Shown: positions 51,923 through 60,434, counted from the stretch's first letter. The stretch is DNA of 64,000 nt from Nocardioides sp. S5 (GCF_017310035.1 NZ_CP022296.1:124001-188000); one strand, 5' to 3'. The notes: generated by a model from the sequence alone, not told the origin. Numbers and translations are program-made.

Positions 51923-52660
51923 TCAGACTTCGATCGTTAGCCCGGGGGTGGCCACGGCGATCTCTCCGGAGAACTCTCGGCGAGCCGCCTGCCGCAGCCG
52001 GTCAGTGCTCTCGCCGGGCCAGACGTGGCACAACACCAGCTGGCCGACTCCTGCCTCGGCGGCGACCTTTCCGCGGTCGCGGGCGCTGCTCAGTCCCTCG
52101 GCCGACTCCGTGGGTACCTCGTCGACGAAGCTCGCTTCGGCCAGGAGTGCGTCGGCACCGCGAGCCAGGTCGACGGTGTCGGGACTCGCACCCGCGTCGC
52201 CGGTATAGGCGAGCAGGCGACCGCCGGCGCTAATGCGGACACCGAGGTTCGAGACGAAGTGCGGGAGCTCGACCGAGGTTACCGTGAAAGGACCGATCAC
52301 CACCTCTTGCGCCGATAAGAGAACGGTCAGGGTCCAGTCATCGGCGAGCATCGCGCCGTCGAGACTCAGCAGCGCGTCGAGCGCGCCCGAGGGTGCGTGG
52401 ATAGGCAGCTGGCCGGGTGGGTCGTCAGCGAGGTGCCGCGCGCGCAGCAACGGGTTGAGGTCGGCGCAGTGGTCGGCGTGACCGTGAGTGACCAGCACGG
52501 CGTCGACGTCCTCGGGCGAGACGTACTCCACCAGCCGGGACATGGTCGCGTGCCCTGGGTCCATCAGCAGGTGGAAGTCATCGTGCTCGACCAAGTAGCC
52601 GCTGCACGCTCGCTCCGGGGTGGGGTACCCACCCCCGCCTCCCAGCACGGTCACTCGCAT
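51923..52660 (-). CDS. MBL-fold metallohydrolase, RNase Z-like
   Basis: 245-aa metallo-beta-lactamase-fold hydrolase with the two-zinc motif THGHADHCAD (about 58-67) plus downstream ligands in AYTGDAGAS, ALLAEASF and LVLCHVWPG. N-terminal MRVTVLGGGGGYPTPERACSGYLVEHDDFHLLMDPG is typical of small RNase Z-like or phosphodiesterase-like members. The ATG at 52660 starts the first beta strand. Substrate not assigned. It stands alone upstream of the DUF202 remnant. Confidence 0.88.
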   Translation of the reverse strand: MRVTVLGGGGGYPTPERACSGYLVEHDDFHLLMDPGHATMSRLVEYVSPEDVDAVLVTHGHADHCADLNPLLRARHLADDPPGQLPIHAPSGALDALLSLDGAMLADDWTLTVLLSAQEVVIGPFTVTSVELPHFVSNLGVRISAGGRLLAYTGDAGASPDTVDLARGADALLAEASFVDEVPTESAEGLSSARDRGKVAAEAGVGQLVLCHVWPGESTDRLRQAARREFSGEIAVATPGLTIEV

Positions 52661-52800
52661 GCTTGGAGGATACGTCGTTCACGGGGCATCACTTGTTGTG
52701 GTGCTTGCCATTCTCGAGCGTCAGCGACCCGAATGTCATGACGTTGTCGGCGCACCCCCGACGTTTGGGCTCTGGGTCGGGGCTCACCGAGTGCAGGTGG

Positions 52801-53112
52801 TCAGCGGCCTTGACCGTTCGATGCTTCTCCGATGATCAGCAGAATCAGTGATGCGAGCACGGCGAGGGTCAGGACCGTCGAGGCCATGGCGGGGCCGCGT
52901 CCGCGGCTGCCGGTGGTGTACTCGCCGTGCTCGATCTCGCGGTTGACACGGCGGTAGCGTCGGGTGCCGTAGAACAGTCCGGCAACGCCGACCACGATGA
53001 GCACTGCCCCGGCGGCGATGGTGTAGATGGTGGTGGCGTCGCCGAAGGTGGCCACGGCCAGGCCGAGCACCATGACCCCACCCGCGGTGCGGAGCCAGGC
53101 TAGGTAGGTGCA
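52801..53112 (-). pseudogene. DUF202 membrane protein, N-terminus removed by an IS3 element
   Basis: TYLAWLRTAGGVMVLGLAVATFG...IAAGAVLIVVGVAGLFYGTRRYRRVNREIEHGEY matches DUF202 (usual start LANERTFLAWVRT), then a third helix near the C-terminus. The frame runs into the IS3-like sequence at about 53112, just before the expected N-terminal residues, so the native start is lost. Confidence 0.72.
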
Positions 53113-53724
53113 AGTAGTAGCCGCGTTCATCGACGCCAACCGCGACGATGTCGTCGCGGGCCGGCGCCTGGGGGTCGGGGTCATCTGCCGCATGCTGCAG
53201 GTGGCCCCGAGCAGCTACTACGAGTACAAGAACCGCCACCCTCCGCCCGTGTCCAGCGCGACGCCGTCATGGCCCCGGTCGTGCGTCAGCTCTGGGAGGA
53301 CAACTACCGCGTCTACGGGGCCCGCAAGATCTGGAAGGCCGCCCACCGTGGTGGCCACGACATCGGTCGCGACCAGGTCGCCCGACTCATGCGCGCCGAC
53401 GGTATCGAAGGGGCCCGGCGCACCAAGCGGGTCCGCACCACCAAGCCAGACCCCGGTGCGCCACGCCACCCCGATCTGGTGGGTCGTGACTTCACCGCTG
53501 CGGCACCTAACCAGCTGTGGGTCACCGACCTGACGTTCGTGCCGACCTGGGCCGGGATCGCCTACGTCTGCTTCATCATCGACGTATACTCCCGCACCAT
53601 CGTCGGGTGGAGGGCCGCCTCGCACATCAGGACCACGATGGTCCTCGACGCGATCGAGATGGCCCGCTGGTCACGCGGCACCCAGCTGGCCGGGCTGCGG
53701 TGTCACAGCGACGCTGGGTCGCAA

Positions 53725-55221
53725 GGCGAAATCAACCGGTCGTCGCAACACCTTGAGTTCGGAGGTGTTCGAGCATGGCGACAGCGGACTGGAGCAAGAA
53801 GACCAGCGACGCGCCAGAGGAGCTTCGCCGGCAGTGGCGTGCTGACCGGGCGTTGCGGCCAGCGATGCGCTCGCCCGGGCGTCCTGACCCGTCCCGAGCG
53901 GTGCAACGGCAGTTCTGGCGGCTGATCGCCACGGGCATCACGTCGGCAGAAGCGGCGCTGGCGGTCGGTGTGTCAGTGCCGGTTGGGACCCGCTGGTTTC
54001 GCCACGCTGGCGGCATGCCGCCCATTTCGCTGGCCGAGCCCACCGGCCGCTATCTGAGCTTCGAGGAACGTGAGGAGATCGCCATCCTGCACGCCCAGGA
54101 CAAGGGCGTTCGCGAGATCGCCCGCGCGATCGGGCGTGATCCCGGAACGGTCTCACGCGAGTTGCGCCGCAACGCTGCGACTCGTGGGGGGAAGCAGGAG
54201 TACCGGGCCACCGTGGCGCAGTGGAAGGCACAGCAGGCGGCCAAGCGCCCCAAGACCGCGAAGCTGCTCGAGAACCCGAAACTGCGGGAGTACGTCCAAG
54301 ATCGGCTCGCCGGCAACGTTCGCCGGCCCGACGGCACGATCGTCACTGGCCCCACACCGGCCCCCTGGAAGGGGCTGAACAAGCCGCACCGTGCCGACCG
54401 GCGTTGGTCGCTGGCCTGGAGCCCGGAGCAGATCGCACAGCGGTTGAAGGTCGACTTCCCCGATGATGAGTCCATGCGCATCAGCCACGAGGCGATCTAC
54501 CAGTCGCTGTTCATTGAGGGGCGTGGTGCGCTCAAGCGCGAGCTGGTCACGTGTCTGCGCACCGGACGTGCGCTACGGCAGCCGAGGGCCCGATCGCAGA
54601 ACAAGCCCGGTGGGCATGTCACGGCCGATGTGGTTCTCAGCGAGCGCCCCGCTGAAGCCGAAGACCGCGCCGTCCCGGGTCACTGGGAGGGCGACCTGAT
54701 CATCGGCACTGGCCGGTCGGCGATCGGGACGATCGTTGAGCGCAGCAGCCGCTCAACGATCCTGGTCCACCTGCCACGCATGGAGGGCTGGGGCGAGAAG
54801 CCCTACGTGAAGAACGGTCCATCGCTCGGCGGCTACGGGGCCGTCGCGATGAACGCGGCGCTGAGTGCGTCGATCACCAAGCTGCCCGAGCAGCTGCGCA
54901 AGACCCTGACCTGGGATCGCGGCAAGGAGCTCTCGGGTCACGCGCAGTTCGCGTTGGAGACCGGCACGAAGGTGTTCTTCGCCGACCCCCACTCGCCGTG
55001 GCAGCGGCCGAGCAACGAGAACACCAACGGCCTGCTGCGCCAGTACTTCCCCAAAGGCACGGACCTGTCGCGTTGGTCCGCCGAGGACCTCGAGGCCGTC
55101 GCTCACGCGCTCAACAACCGGCCCCGCAAGATCCTTGGGTGGAAGACACCTGCCGAGGTGTTCGATGAGCAACTACGCTCGCTTCAACAACCCAGTGTTG
55201 CATCGACTGGTTGAACCCAAG
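53725..55221 (+). mobile_element. IS30-family insertion sequence, copy 2
   Basis: 1,497 bp, identical ends to copies 1 and 3. Target duplication CAA at 53722-53724 and 55222-55224. The insertion follows GGGTCG in the HSDAGS codons, the same codons hit in the unrelated IS3 element of copies 1 and 3. Confidence 0.9.
53775..55214 (+). CDS. IS30-family transposase (copy 2)
   Basis: 479 aa, same sequence as the other two copies, with intact HTH and DDE residues (see the entry at 38799). GGAGGT lies nine bases before the ATG. This copy is in a degraded host element, so it marks an independent insertion event. Confidence 0.95.
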   Translation: MATADWSKKTSDAPEELRRQWRADRALRPAMRSPGRPDPSRAVQRQFWRLIATGITSAEAALAVGVSVPVGTRWFRHAGGMPPISLAEPTGRYLSFEEREEIAILHAQDKGVREIARAIGRDPGTVSRELRRNAATRGGKQEYRATVAQWKAQQAAKRPKTAKLLENPKLREYVQDRLAGNVRRPDGTIVTGPTPAPWKGLNKPHRADRRWSLAWSPEQIAQRLKVDFPDDESMRISHEAIYQSLFIEGRGALKRELVTCLRTGRALRQPRARSQNKPGGHVTADVVLSERPAEAEDRAVPGHWEGDLIIGTGRSAIGTIVERSSRSTILVHLPRMEGWGEKPYVKNGPSLGGYGAVAMNAALSASITKLPEQLRKTLTWDRGKELSGHAQFALETGTKVFFADPHSPWQRPSNENTNGLLRQYFPKGTDLSRWSAEDLEAVAHALNNRPRKILGWKTPAEVFDEQLRSLQQPSVASTG

Positions 55222-55542
55222 CAATTTACGTCGATTCGGTATGGCGAACGCCTGGCCGAGATTGGCGCGGTTCCTTCGATCGGGGCCGTCGGAGATTCCT
55301 ACGATAACGCTCTCGCTGAGACCGTGAACGGCTACTACAAGGCCGAACTGATCCGCGGCCCAGCTCGTGAAGGTCGGCCCTGGAAGACGGTTGAGGACGT
55401 CGAGCTCGCGACCCTGTCGTGGGTCTACTGGCACAACCACGAGCGCCTTCACGGCTACCTCGACGACGTACCGCCAGCAGAGTTCGAGGAGACGTTCTAC
55501 GCTCGAGCTAGGACCGACCAACCCCTGGTCGAAATCCAATAG

Positions 55543-56063
55543 CCCGAGCCTCCATCAGACCCAGGGCGAGTCAAGGGTCCCCGACGCCGCAGCCTCGACG
55601 TGAGCCGACGAGTCCACATCCCAACCACCTTCGAAACTGGTGCAGTCTCTGGGCGAGCTGATCGCCCGAGGTCCCAGGAGACCCGTCCGCAGGCGCTTGC
55701 GGAATGGGGTCACGCGCCGGAGGTTTGATGCCGCTCCTGTTTGAGTCCAGGAGGACGAGCACCATGCCAAGAAAGATCGATGACGAGCTGAGATCCGGTG
55801 CTGTGCGACCGGTCAATGATCATCAGGGCGAGTGCTCCTCGACCGCGGACATCTGGCCAGCTCACGTTGTCGGTCGACGGCCATGGGATCGCACGCCCCG
55901 AAATTCCTCGGGGTACTTCCGCGGGTGCTCCCCGTGATGCTGACGCGAAGCACGGCTAAACGACCAGCTCGCCCTGCAGGCAAGGGTCGTCGCCGCTGGG
56001 GCGACGACCCTTGGCGGCGTCCCTGCACTCGTGAGTCCGGATGATCTTCAGGGACCACGCAGG
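55543..56063. other. Gap with IS remnants and a strong hairpin
   Basis: Contains the orfA fragment at 55764 and a perfect 14-bp hairpin at 55981-56013 (CAAGGGTCGTCGCC and its complement, loop GCTGG), probably the terminator of the minus-strand operon that ends at 56064. Otherwise no gene. Confidence 0.55.
55764..55852 (+). pseudogene. Start of an IS3-family orfA
   Basis: MPRKIDDELRSGAVRPVNDHQGE after AGGAGG matches the conserved opening of IS3 orfA proteins (MPRKI...RAVRLV). The frame then loses similarity. It is probably a leftover of the element family of the IS3 at 53113. Confidence 0.55.
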
Positions 56064-56537
56064 TCAGCTGACGGTCAGGGTCAGCTTCTGCATCACGGGC
56101 ATCTCGCCGTCGAGCACCGGCAGGTCGACGCCTTCGACATCGGGGAACTCGTAGGCCCCGATCTCGCCGTCGTCGACGTGCAGCATCGGCCAGTAGTCGC
56201 CGGTGGCGACGGTGTCGTCGAGCTCGACGACCACGTCACTGCTCTCACCCTGCTCGACCTGGACGGTGCCGACGACCGGTCCGGGTTTGCCGTCGACGTC
56301 ACTGTGCACTGCGATCCAACCCTGCTCGACACCCTCGAGGCTGACGGAGCTCACGGTCAGGGTGCTGCCGTCACCGTCTTGGTCGGCTGCCTCGACCGTG
56401 CCGGTAGTCGTGGTGGAAGAATCCTCGGCGGGGACAGCGGTGGACGACTCGTCGTCGCTACCACAGCCGGCCAGGACGAAAGCCAGGAACAGGCTCGAGA
56501 TGACAGCGGCGCTGCGCCGCGCGGTCAGGTTACGCAT
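56064..56537 (-). CDS. DUF7282-type secreted lipoprotein
   Basis: 157-aa lipoprotein. Signal peptide with lipobox LAGC (Cys at about 25), a Ser/Thr/Glu linker, then a DUF7282-like beta-sandwich (LTVSSVSLEGVEQGWIAVHSDVDGKPGPVVGTVQVEQGESSDVVVELDD...YWPMLHVDDGEIGAYEF). The ATG at 56537 has AAGGAG six bases upstream, which decides it over the in-frame ATG at 56564. Third gene of the operon under the ECF promoter at 57717; 26 bp after the cupredoxin. Function unknown. Confidence 0.8.
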   Translation of the reverse strand: MRNLTARRSAAVISSLFLAFVLAGCGSDDESSTAVPAEDSSTTTTGTVEAADQDGDGSTLTVSSVSLEGVEQGWIAVHSDVDGKPGPVVGTVQVEQGESSDVVVELDDTVATGDYWPMLHVDDGEIGAYEFPDVEGVDLPVLDGEMPVMQKLTLTVS

Positions 56538-56563
56538 GGTGATCTCCTTGGTGTGGCTTTTCA

Positions 56564-56992
56564 TTACTGAACGGTCAGAGTGCCGGTCATCGACGGGTGG
56601 ATCTCACAGACGAAGTCGTAGGTCCCGGGCTTGTCAGGAGCGGTAAACGTGCCCGGCGAGCTGTTGTCGAAGCTGCCTGTGTCGAAGGAGCCGTCGATCG
56701 CGGTCAGGGTGTGCGCTTCGGCGTCGCTGTCGACGACCTCGACCTCTTGGCCAGGCGCGACGGTGAGCGGCGCGAATGCGTAGTCCGCCACGGTGTAGGC
56801 CACCCCCTCCGGCAGCACATCACCCGACGCGCCGTCCGGCGTAGCGGACGAGACGGGGGCGGGCGAGGACGAGGGCTCCTCCGACGAAGACCCACAGGCC
56901 GTTAGAAGGAAGAGGACAGGGACGATCAGAGCCTTCAGGACGTGTCGCGAGACCTGGGGTCGGTCCAACGGAGCCGGACGGATCACTCTCAT
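56564..56992 (-). CDS. Cupredoxin-fold (blue-copper-like) lipoprotein
   Basis: 142-aa lipoprotein with lipobox LTAC (Cys at about 33), a Ser/Pro linker and a plastocyanin/azurin-type domain. Copper ligands are visible: His in DAEAHTL and Cys-His-Met in VCEIHPSM near the C-terminus, the C-x2-H-x2-M pattern of type I centres. It probably carries electrons or binds copper outside the membrane. The ATG overlaps the stop of the EF-hand gene by four bases (ATGA). Confidence 0.85.
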   Translation of the reverse strand: MRVIRPAPLDRPQVSRHVLKALIVPVLFLLTACGSSSEEPSSSPAPVSSATPDGASGDVLPEGVAYTVADYAFAPLTVAPGQEVEVVDSDAEAHTLTAIDGSFDTGSFDNSSPGTFTAPDKPGTYDFVCEIHPSMTGTLTVQ

Positions 56993-57684
56993 GCGGGGGC
57001 GCCGTTGATACGGAAGTCCACGGTCTCGACCTTGGAGGCGACGCCGATGGCTTCGAGGTCGCGGCGGTCGATGCGTCCGTCGGCGTTCTGGTCGGTGACG
57101 ACGGCGGGTGCGTCGTTGTAGATGCCGTCGTGGTTGAGGTCGTCGATGACGGCGACGGTCAGCGTGGTGGTGACGTCCTTGCCGGCGATCGGGGCGCCGA
57201 CGATCCAGGTGTCCCAGATCTCGACGTCGTTCTTGGAGCGGTCGGTGACTCCGGTGAGGTTGAACAGGTTGGCCAGGTTGGTTCCGGGCCCGGAGAAGCC
57301 GGGGAGGGTGCTGTTGGTGGTGCTGGTGAGCACGACCAAACCGGGCATCCGGTCGTCGGCACCGGTCGAGAAGCTACCGGGGAAGGGAGCGGTGTTGTTG
57401 TGCGCGGCCGGCCCGGTCAACTGGTTGGCGGTGAAGCCGGTGCCTGCGAGCGAGGTGTCATTGAACTCGATCTCGAGGTCGACGAACCACCCGGCTCCGG
57501 CGATGCCGGCGTTGTCGCCGCGTGCGGGGGCGAGGATCTCGACGTCCACGGACTTGGCCGCGTCATGGCGGTCGCGGTGCCCAGGCCCAGGGGCGGCGGA
57601 GGCCCCACCGGCGGTGGCGGCGTAGGTGCCGCCGAGCGCCGCGGTCACGGTGAGGGCGGTGAGGGCAGTGGTCATCTTCTTCAT
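56989..57684 (-). CDS. Secreted protein with EF-hand/dockerin-like calcium loops, unknown family
   Basis: 231-aa protein with a cleavable signal peptide (about 1-31). The body (about 45-175) is beta-rich without a recognised domain. Near the C-terminus two calcium loops are visible: DDLNHDGIYND and DQNADGRIDRRDLEAIG, the latter an EF-hand/dockerin-type loop. First gene of a three-gene operon starting at an ECF-type promoter identical in key bases to that of the sigma gene. The fold and role are unknown; the operon context suggests a cell-envelope function. Confidence 0.72.
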   Translation of the reverse strand: MKKMTTALTALTVTAALGGTYAATAGGASAAPGPGHRDRHDAAKSVDVEILAPARGDNAGIAGAGWFVDLEIEFNDTSLAGTGFTANQLTGPAAHNNTAPFPGSFSTGADDRMPGLVVLTSTTNSTLPGFSGPGTNLANLFNLTGVTDRSKNDVEIWDTWIVGAPIAGKDVTTTLTVAVIDDLNHDGIYNDAPAVVTDQNADGRIDRRDLEAIGVASKVETVDFRINGAPA

Positions 57685-57716
57685 TGGTGGGTCCCTTTTC
57701 GTCGGATGTCACGCAG

Positions 57717-57747
57717 GGGTACGCCGTCGCCGGCGGATCGGTTCACC
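57717..57747 (-). promoter_or_regulatory. ECF sigma promoter of the secreted-protein operon
   Basis: On the minus strand GGTGAACCGATCC, 11 bp, then CGTACCC. Both blocks and the spacing are identical to the promoter at 58951-58981 in front of the sigma gene. The -10 lies 33 bp before the ATG at 57684 and the -35 overlaps the end of the anti-sigma gene. Confidence 0.8.
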
Positions 57748-58396
57748 GGGTAGTGGCGGAGATCACGAGATCACCGTCGGAGTCGGTGACCCGCACCTGG
57801 GCGACATCGCGCGTGACGAACGCCGAGGCCCCGGTCACGCGCGCTTCGCCGTTGCCGGTCGATCCCCAAGTGGCGACCTGCTGGCGCTCTCCTTCGGGTG
57901 AGACCAGCCAGGCGACGAACTGCTCGTCTTGTGGGAGCCCCCGCAGGTCGAGCTCGACCGACGTGCCCCACGGCTTGGCGCTCAAGGAGGCCGCACCGGT
58001 GGCGCTCACTCCCGCCGGTGCGCTCAGGGCGAGAGTCGTAGCGAGGGGTGCGTCGGGTTCGAGGACCACCGCCGTGCCGACACCCGCTCCCGCCACCAGC
58101 ACGACCGCGGCGGCAGCGGTGAGGAGCAGCCGGCGACGATGCCGACGGGTCCGCAGGGCTCCGATCGCGTCACCCAAGGCAGCATCGGAGGTTTCGCGGT
58201 GTGCTGATGACGGCGCCCCGGCCCGCAGCAGCGCCGGCAGCCCGGCGTACGTCGCGAGCTCGTCGCGGCACGAGGCGCAGGTCGGGAGATGGGCCTCGAG
58301 CCGAGCCCGGTCGTCGGCGTCGAGACCGCCCAGGACGTAGGGGCCCAGCAGCTCGCGCAGCCGGGTGTGAGCGCGGTCCTCCTCGTGCTGGTTCAT
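57743..58396 (-). CDS. Anti-sigma factor, RskA family with zinc-finger ASD
   Basis: 217-aa single-pass membrane protein. The cytoplasmic anti-sigma domain has the zinc motif H-x3-C-x2-C as HLPTCASC (about 36-43) after LLGPYVLGGLDADDRARLEAHL. A transmembrane helix spans about 89-111, and the outer part is an RskA C-terminal domain (SVELDLRGLPQDEQFVAWLVSPEGERQQVATW). It should hold the adjacent ECF sigma factor inactive until an envelope signal triggers release. ATG at 58396 overlaps the sigma stop by four bases. Confidence 0.88.
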   Translation of the reverse strand: MNQHEEDRAHTRLRELLGPYVLGGLDADDRARLEAHLPTCASCRDELATYAGLPALLRAGAPSSAHRETSDAALGDAIGALRTRRHRRRLLLTAAAAVVLVAGAGVGTAVVLEPDAPLATTLALSAPAGVSATGAASLSAKPWGTSVELDLRGLPQDEQFVAWLVSPEGERQQVATWGSTGNGEARVTGASAFVTRDVAQVRVTDSDGDLVISATTR

Positions 58397-58944
58397 CGCT
58401 CGACTCCCATCTCTTCGAACGCGGTCCGCAGGATGCGGATCGCGTAGTACGAGCGTGACTTCACGGTGCCCGGGCGCAGCCCGAGGGTGCTGGCGGCCTC
58501 GGTGACGGTGGCGCCGCGGTAGTAGAGCTCGTCGACCACGGCCCGGTGCTCGGGTGAGAGCCGGTCCAGTGCCTGCTCGACGACGTAGGCGTCGACCAGC
58601 GCGTCGGCGCGGTCACCGACCGACTGGGCTGCCACGGTGTCGTCGTCGCCGATGAGTCGTGGGCGGCGCTCGTCGGCGCGCCACAGATCGATGACCAGGT
58701 TGCGGGCCACCGCGAACAGGTAGGCCCGCGGATCACCGCGACTCGGATCGATCCTGTCGAGGTTGCGCCAGCCGCGCAGCATCGTCTCCTGCACGACGTC
58801 CTCGGCGCGGCCCCGGTCATCGACCAGGCGCAGCACGAAGGTCATCAGGGCCGTCCCGTGCCGTAGGTAGAGCTCGGTCAGCACTCGCTCATCGGCCCCG
58901 GCCGACCTACCGGGTGCCCGCGAGCCGGGGAGCAGCGATCTCAC
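58393..58944 (-). CDS. ECF-family RNA polymerase sigma factor (SigK-like)
   Basis: 183-aa ECF sigma factor. Region 2 is LYLRHGTALMTFVLRLVDDRGRAEDVVQETMLRGWRNL (about 24-61) and region 4 is LDRLSPEHRAVVDELYYRGATVTEAASTLGLRPGTVKSRSYYAIRILRTAF (about 128-178). A longer frame would begin at the GTG at 58980, but that lies inside the promoter. The GTG at 58944 falls within a few bases of the predicted transcription start, so a leaderless mRNA is likely. The operon with the RskA-type anti-sigma is standard. Confidence 0.88.
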   Translation of the reverse strand: MRSLLPGSRAPGRSAGADERVLTELYLRHGTALMTFVLRLVDDRGRAEDVVQETMLRGWRNLDRIDPSRGDPRAYLFAVARNLVIDLWRADERRPRLIGDDDTVAAQSVGDRADALVDAYVVEQALDRLSPEHRAVVDELYYRGATVTEAASTLGLRPGTVKSRSYYAIRILRTAFEEMGVER

Positions 58945-58950
58945 GGGTTT

Positions 58951-58981
58951 GGGTACGACCCGCTTTCGGGATCGGTTCACC
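58951..58981 (-). promoter_or_regulatory. Autoregulatory ECF promoter of the sigma gene
   Basis: Minus strand: GGTGAACCGATCC (58969-58981), 11 bp, CGTACCC (58951-58957), then six bases to the GTG at 58944. Matches the promoter at 57717-57747 in every conserved position. Confidence 0.8.
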
Positions 58982-59014
58982 GTGTCGCGCCGTGCACGAC
59001 GGCTCCGTGAGGGC

Positions 59015-59668
59015 TCACGGGGCAGCGAAGCGCTTGAGGCGTTGGAGCATCGCGTCGAGGACCGGACCGGCCTGGTCTGTGGCGAAGATGTTCTGCGCGT
59101 GGGCCGTGCCCGGCAGGATCGTCACCTCGTTCTCCTCACCGGGGGAGGACGCGGCCAGCTCCGTCGAGACGTTGGCCACGGGCTCGTCCTCGCTGGCCAC
59201 GAAGAGCTTCGGCTCCTCCCCGAGACCGTCGACCGTTGCGTTCGGCGATAGCAAGATCAGCTGATCGGCCAGCGATGGGTCCTGGCTCGCGAGATCGAGG
59301 ATGGCGTCGGCCCCAGCGCTGGCCCCGACGAGCGCGACGTCGGCGACTCCCTCGCCCTGTAGCTGTTCCACGGCGTCGCGAATCGCATCGGGGTCGATGT
59401 CCTCGACAGCGATCACGCTCGCTCCCTGGTCGGCGATCGCGACGGCTTGCTCCTCCCAACTGGCCGCGTTGAAGGCGGCGCCATGAGCGAGGACAACTCC
59501 GTAGTCTCCCTGGCCCCACCTCGACGCCGGGGCGCCGGCGACGGAGATGGTCTGCCCTGAGGAGTCACCGGTGGAACCGGTGCTGGCCGTCTCCGGCGAT
59601 CCTCCGCAACTCGCCAGGGCCAGGACAAGGACCGGTGCGAGTGCCGTTCTCTTCAGGGTTCCGAGCAT
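59015..59668 (-). CDS. Alpha/beta-hydrolase-like lipoprotein
   Basis: 217-aa exported lipoprotein, lipobox LASC with Cys at about 21, then an alpha/beta-hydrolase core. VVLAHGAAFNAASWE is the oxyanion strand, LVGASAGADAI contains the nucleophile elbow G-x-S-x-G, PKLFVASEDEPVA suggests the acid, and PGTAHAQN the catalytic His. Similar to dienelactone-hydrolase-type esterases; substrate unknown. ATG at 59668 begins the signal peptide; a GTG three codons earlier is possible. Confidence 0.8.
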   Translation of the reverse strand: MLGTLKRTALAPVLVLALASCGGSPETASTGSTGDSSGQTISVAGAPASRWGQGDYGVVLAHGAAFNAASWEEQAVAIADQGASVIAVEDIDPDAIRDAVEQLQGEGVADVALVGASAGADAILDLASQDPSLADQLILLSPNATVDGLGEEPKLFVASEDEPVANVSTELAASSPGEENEVTILPGTAHAQNIFATDQAGPVLDAMLQRLKRFAAP

Positions 59669-59762
59669 GTCCACCACACTAGGTCGCTGTGCACGGAATG
59701 CTCATCTGTGTGACCGTCCCTTGCCCGCCACGCGTAAGCCGTCGTACACCACGCCTGTGGAC

Positions 59763-60361
59763 TCAACTGTGGGCTGTTCGCCCGCAGAGATCTGCGGCTC
59801 GTTCCAGAGCGGCGGTGGTTCGCTGGAGGGCTTCCTGGCGCCGGTGTCCGTTGGCAGGTGAGGGATGGGGAACGGCCAGGGTCGGGACGACGACCGGGTG
59901 CTCGGCGAGCGTGAGGTACCTCATCCACCCTTCAAGTGCCGCGCCGCCGAAGGTCACGACCACCCGGAGGTCGACCAGTTCGGCGAGCAGCGCGCTCAAG
60001 GCCGGCCGGGCGTCTTCCAGGTCATCGACCCGGGGGGCGCGGAGTCGACCTTCAGGTCCGGTCAGGGCCCAGGGGACGACGTTCCACCGCGGGCAGCGAG
60101 CCTGGTCGAGATTGGAGGAGGTCAGCGCCCGGTGAACCTGTCGGGTGGTGGGATCGTCGTTGTCGAGCGAGCTGAAGCCGAGGTCGCCCGCGGCGACCGT
60201 TCTGGGGCCGGGCGCCTCCATCAGTAGCAGCACCTGGGCCTTAGTTCCTGCACCGTCGGGGTCGAACCAGGGCACGAACCTGGAATTGCTCGGACCTTCT
60301 AACCGCCACCGTTCGGCCAGCTCGTTCAAGCGGCCAACCGGGTCGTCGTGGACGCGCGCTC
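59763..60361 (-). pseudogene. Uracil-DNA-glycosylase-superfamily gene, 5' end cut off by IS3
   Basis: The remaining 198 codons read ARVHDDPVGRLNELAERW...VLLLMEAPGPRT and continue as a UDG-like fold (PRWNVVPWALTG, then VVTFGGAALEGW with the usual strand-loop, PHPSP near the end, as in family-4-like proteins). Only about ten N-terminal residues are missing; they are found in frame, with a GTG and ribosome site, at 38438-38465 on the other side of the inverted segment. The protein was probably intact until a recent inversion. Confidence 0.75.
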
Positions 60362-60434
60362 GGGGCCTGACCCCGGTTCTTGGACACGCTGAATCCAGCA
60401 TCTGGTGCTGGGGAAGCGAGATGATCCGAGAATC

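Larger units (their letters stand above)
53113..55542 (+). mobile_element. Second, different IS3-family element: left-truncated and interrupted by IS30
   Basis: Only orfB and the right part remain; orfA and the left end are missing at the junction with the DUF202 gene. It is unrelated at the sequence level to the 2,870-bp composites apart from family motifs. The IS30 copy at 53725-55221 splits orfB. A remnant of a matching orfA start lies further right at 55764. Confidence 0.8.
53113..55542 (+). pseudogene. IS3-family orfB (second type), frameshifted and split by IS30
   Basis: FIDANRDDVVAGRRLGVGVICRMLQVAPSSYYEYKNR opens the protein in one frame. Around 53255 it shifts to APVVRQLWEDNYRVYGARKIWKAA...QLWVTDLTFVPTWAG (first Asp) and reaches HSDAGSQ at 53724. 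After IS30 it resumes FTSIRYGERLAEIGAVPSIGAVGDSYDNALAETVNGYYKAELI (Glu) to the stop at 55542. Inactive because of both the frameshift and the insertion. Confidence 0.85.

Noticed and set aside
41336..60361. Composite transposon carrying the aryl-CoA operon between the two IS3::IS30 units
   Set aside because: The outermost flanks show no target duplication (GAG and TAC), whereas the flank pairing and the rejoined UDG-like gene support inversion of pre-existing DNA.
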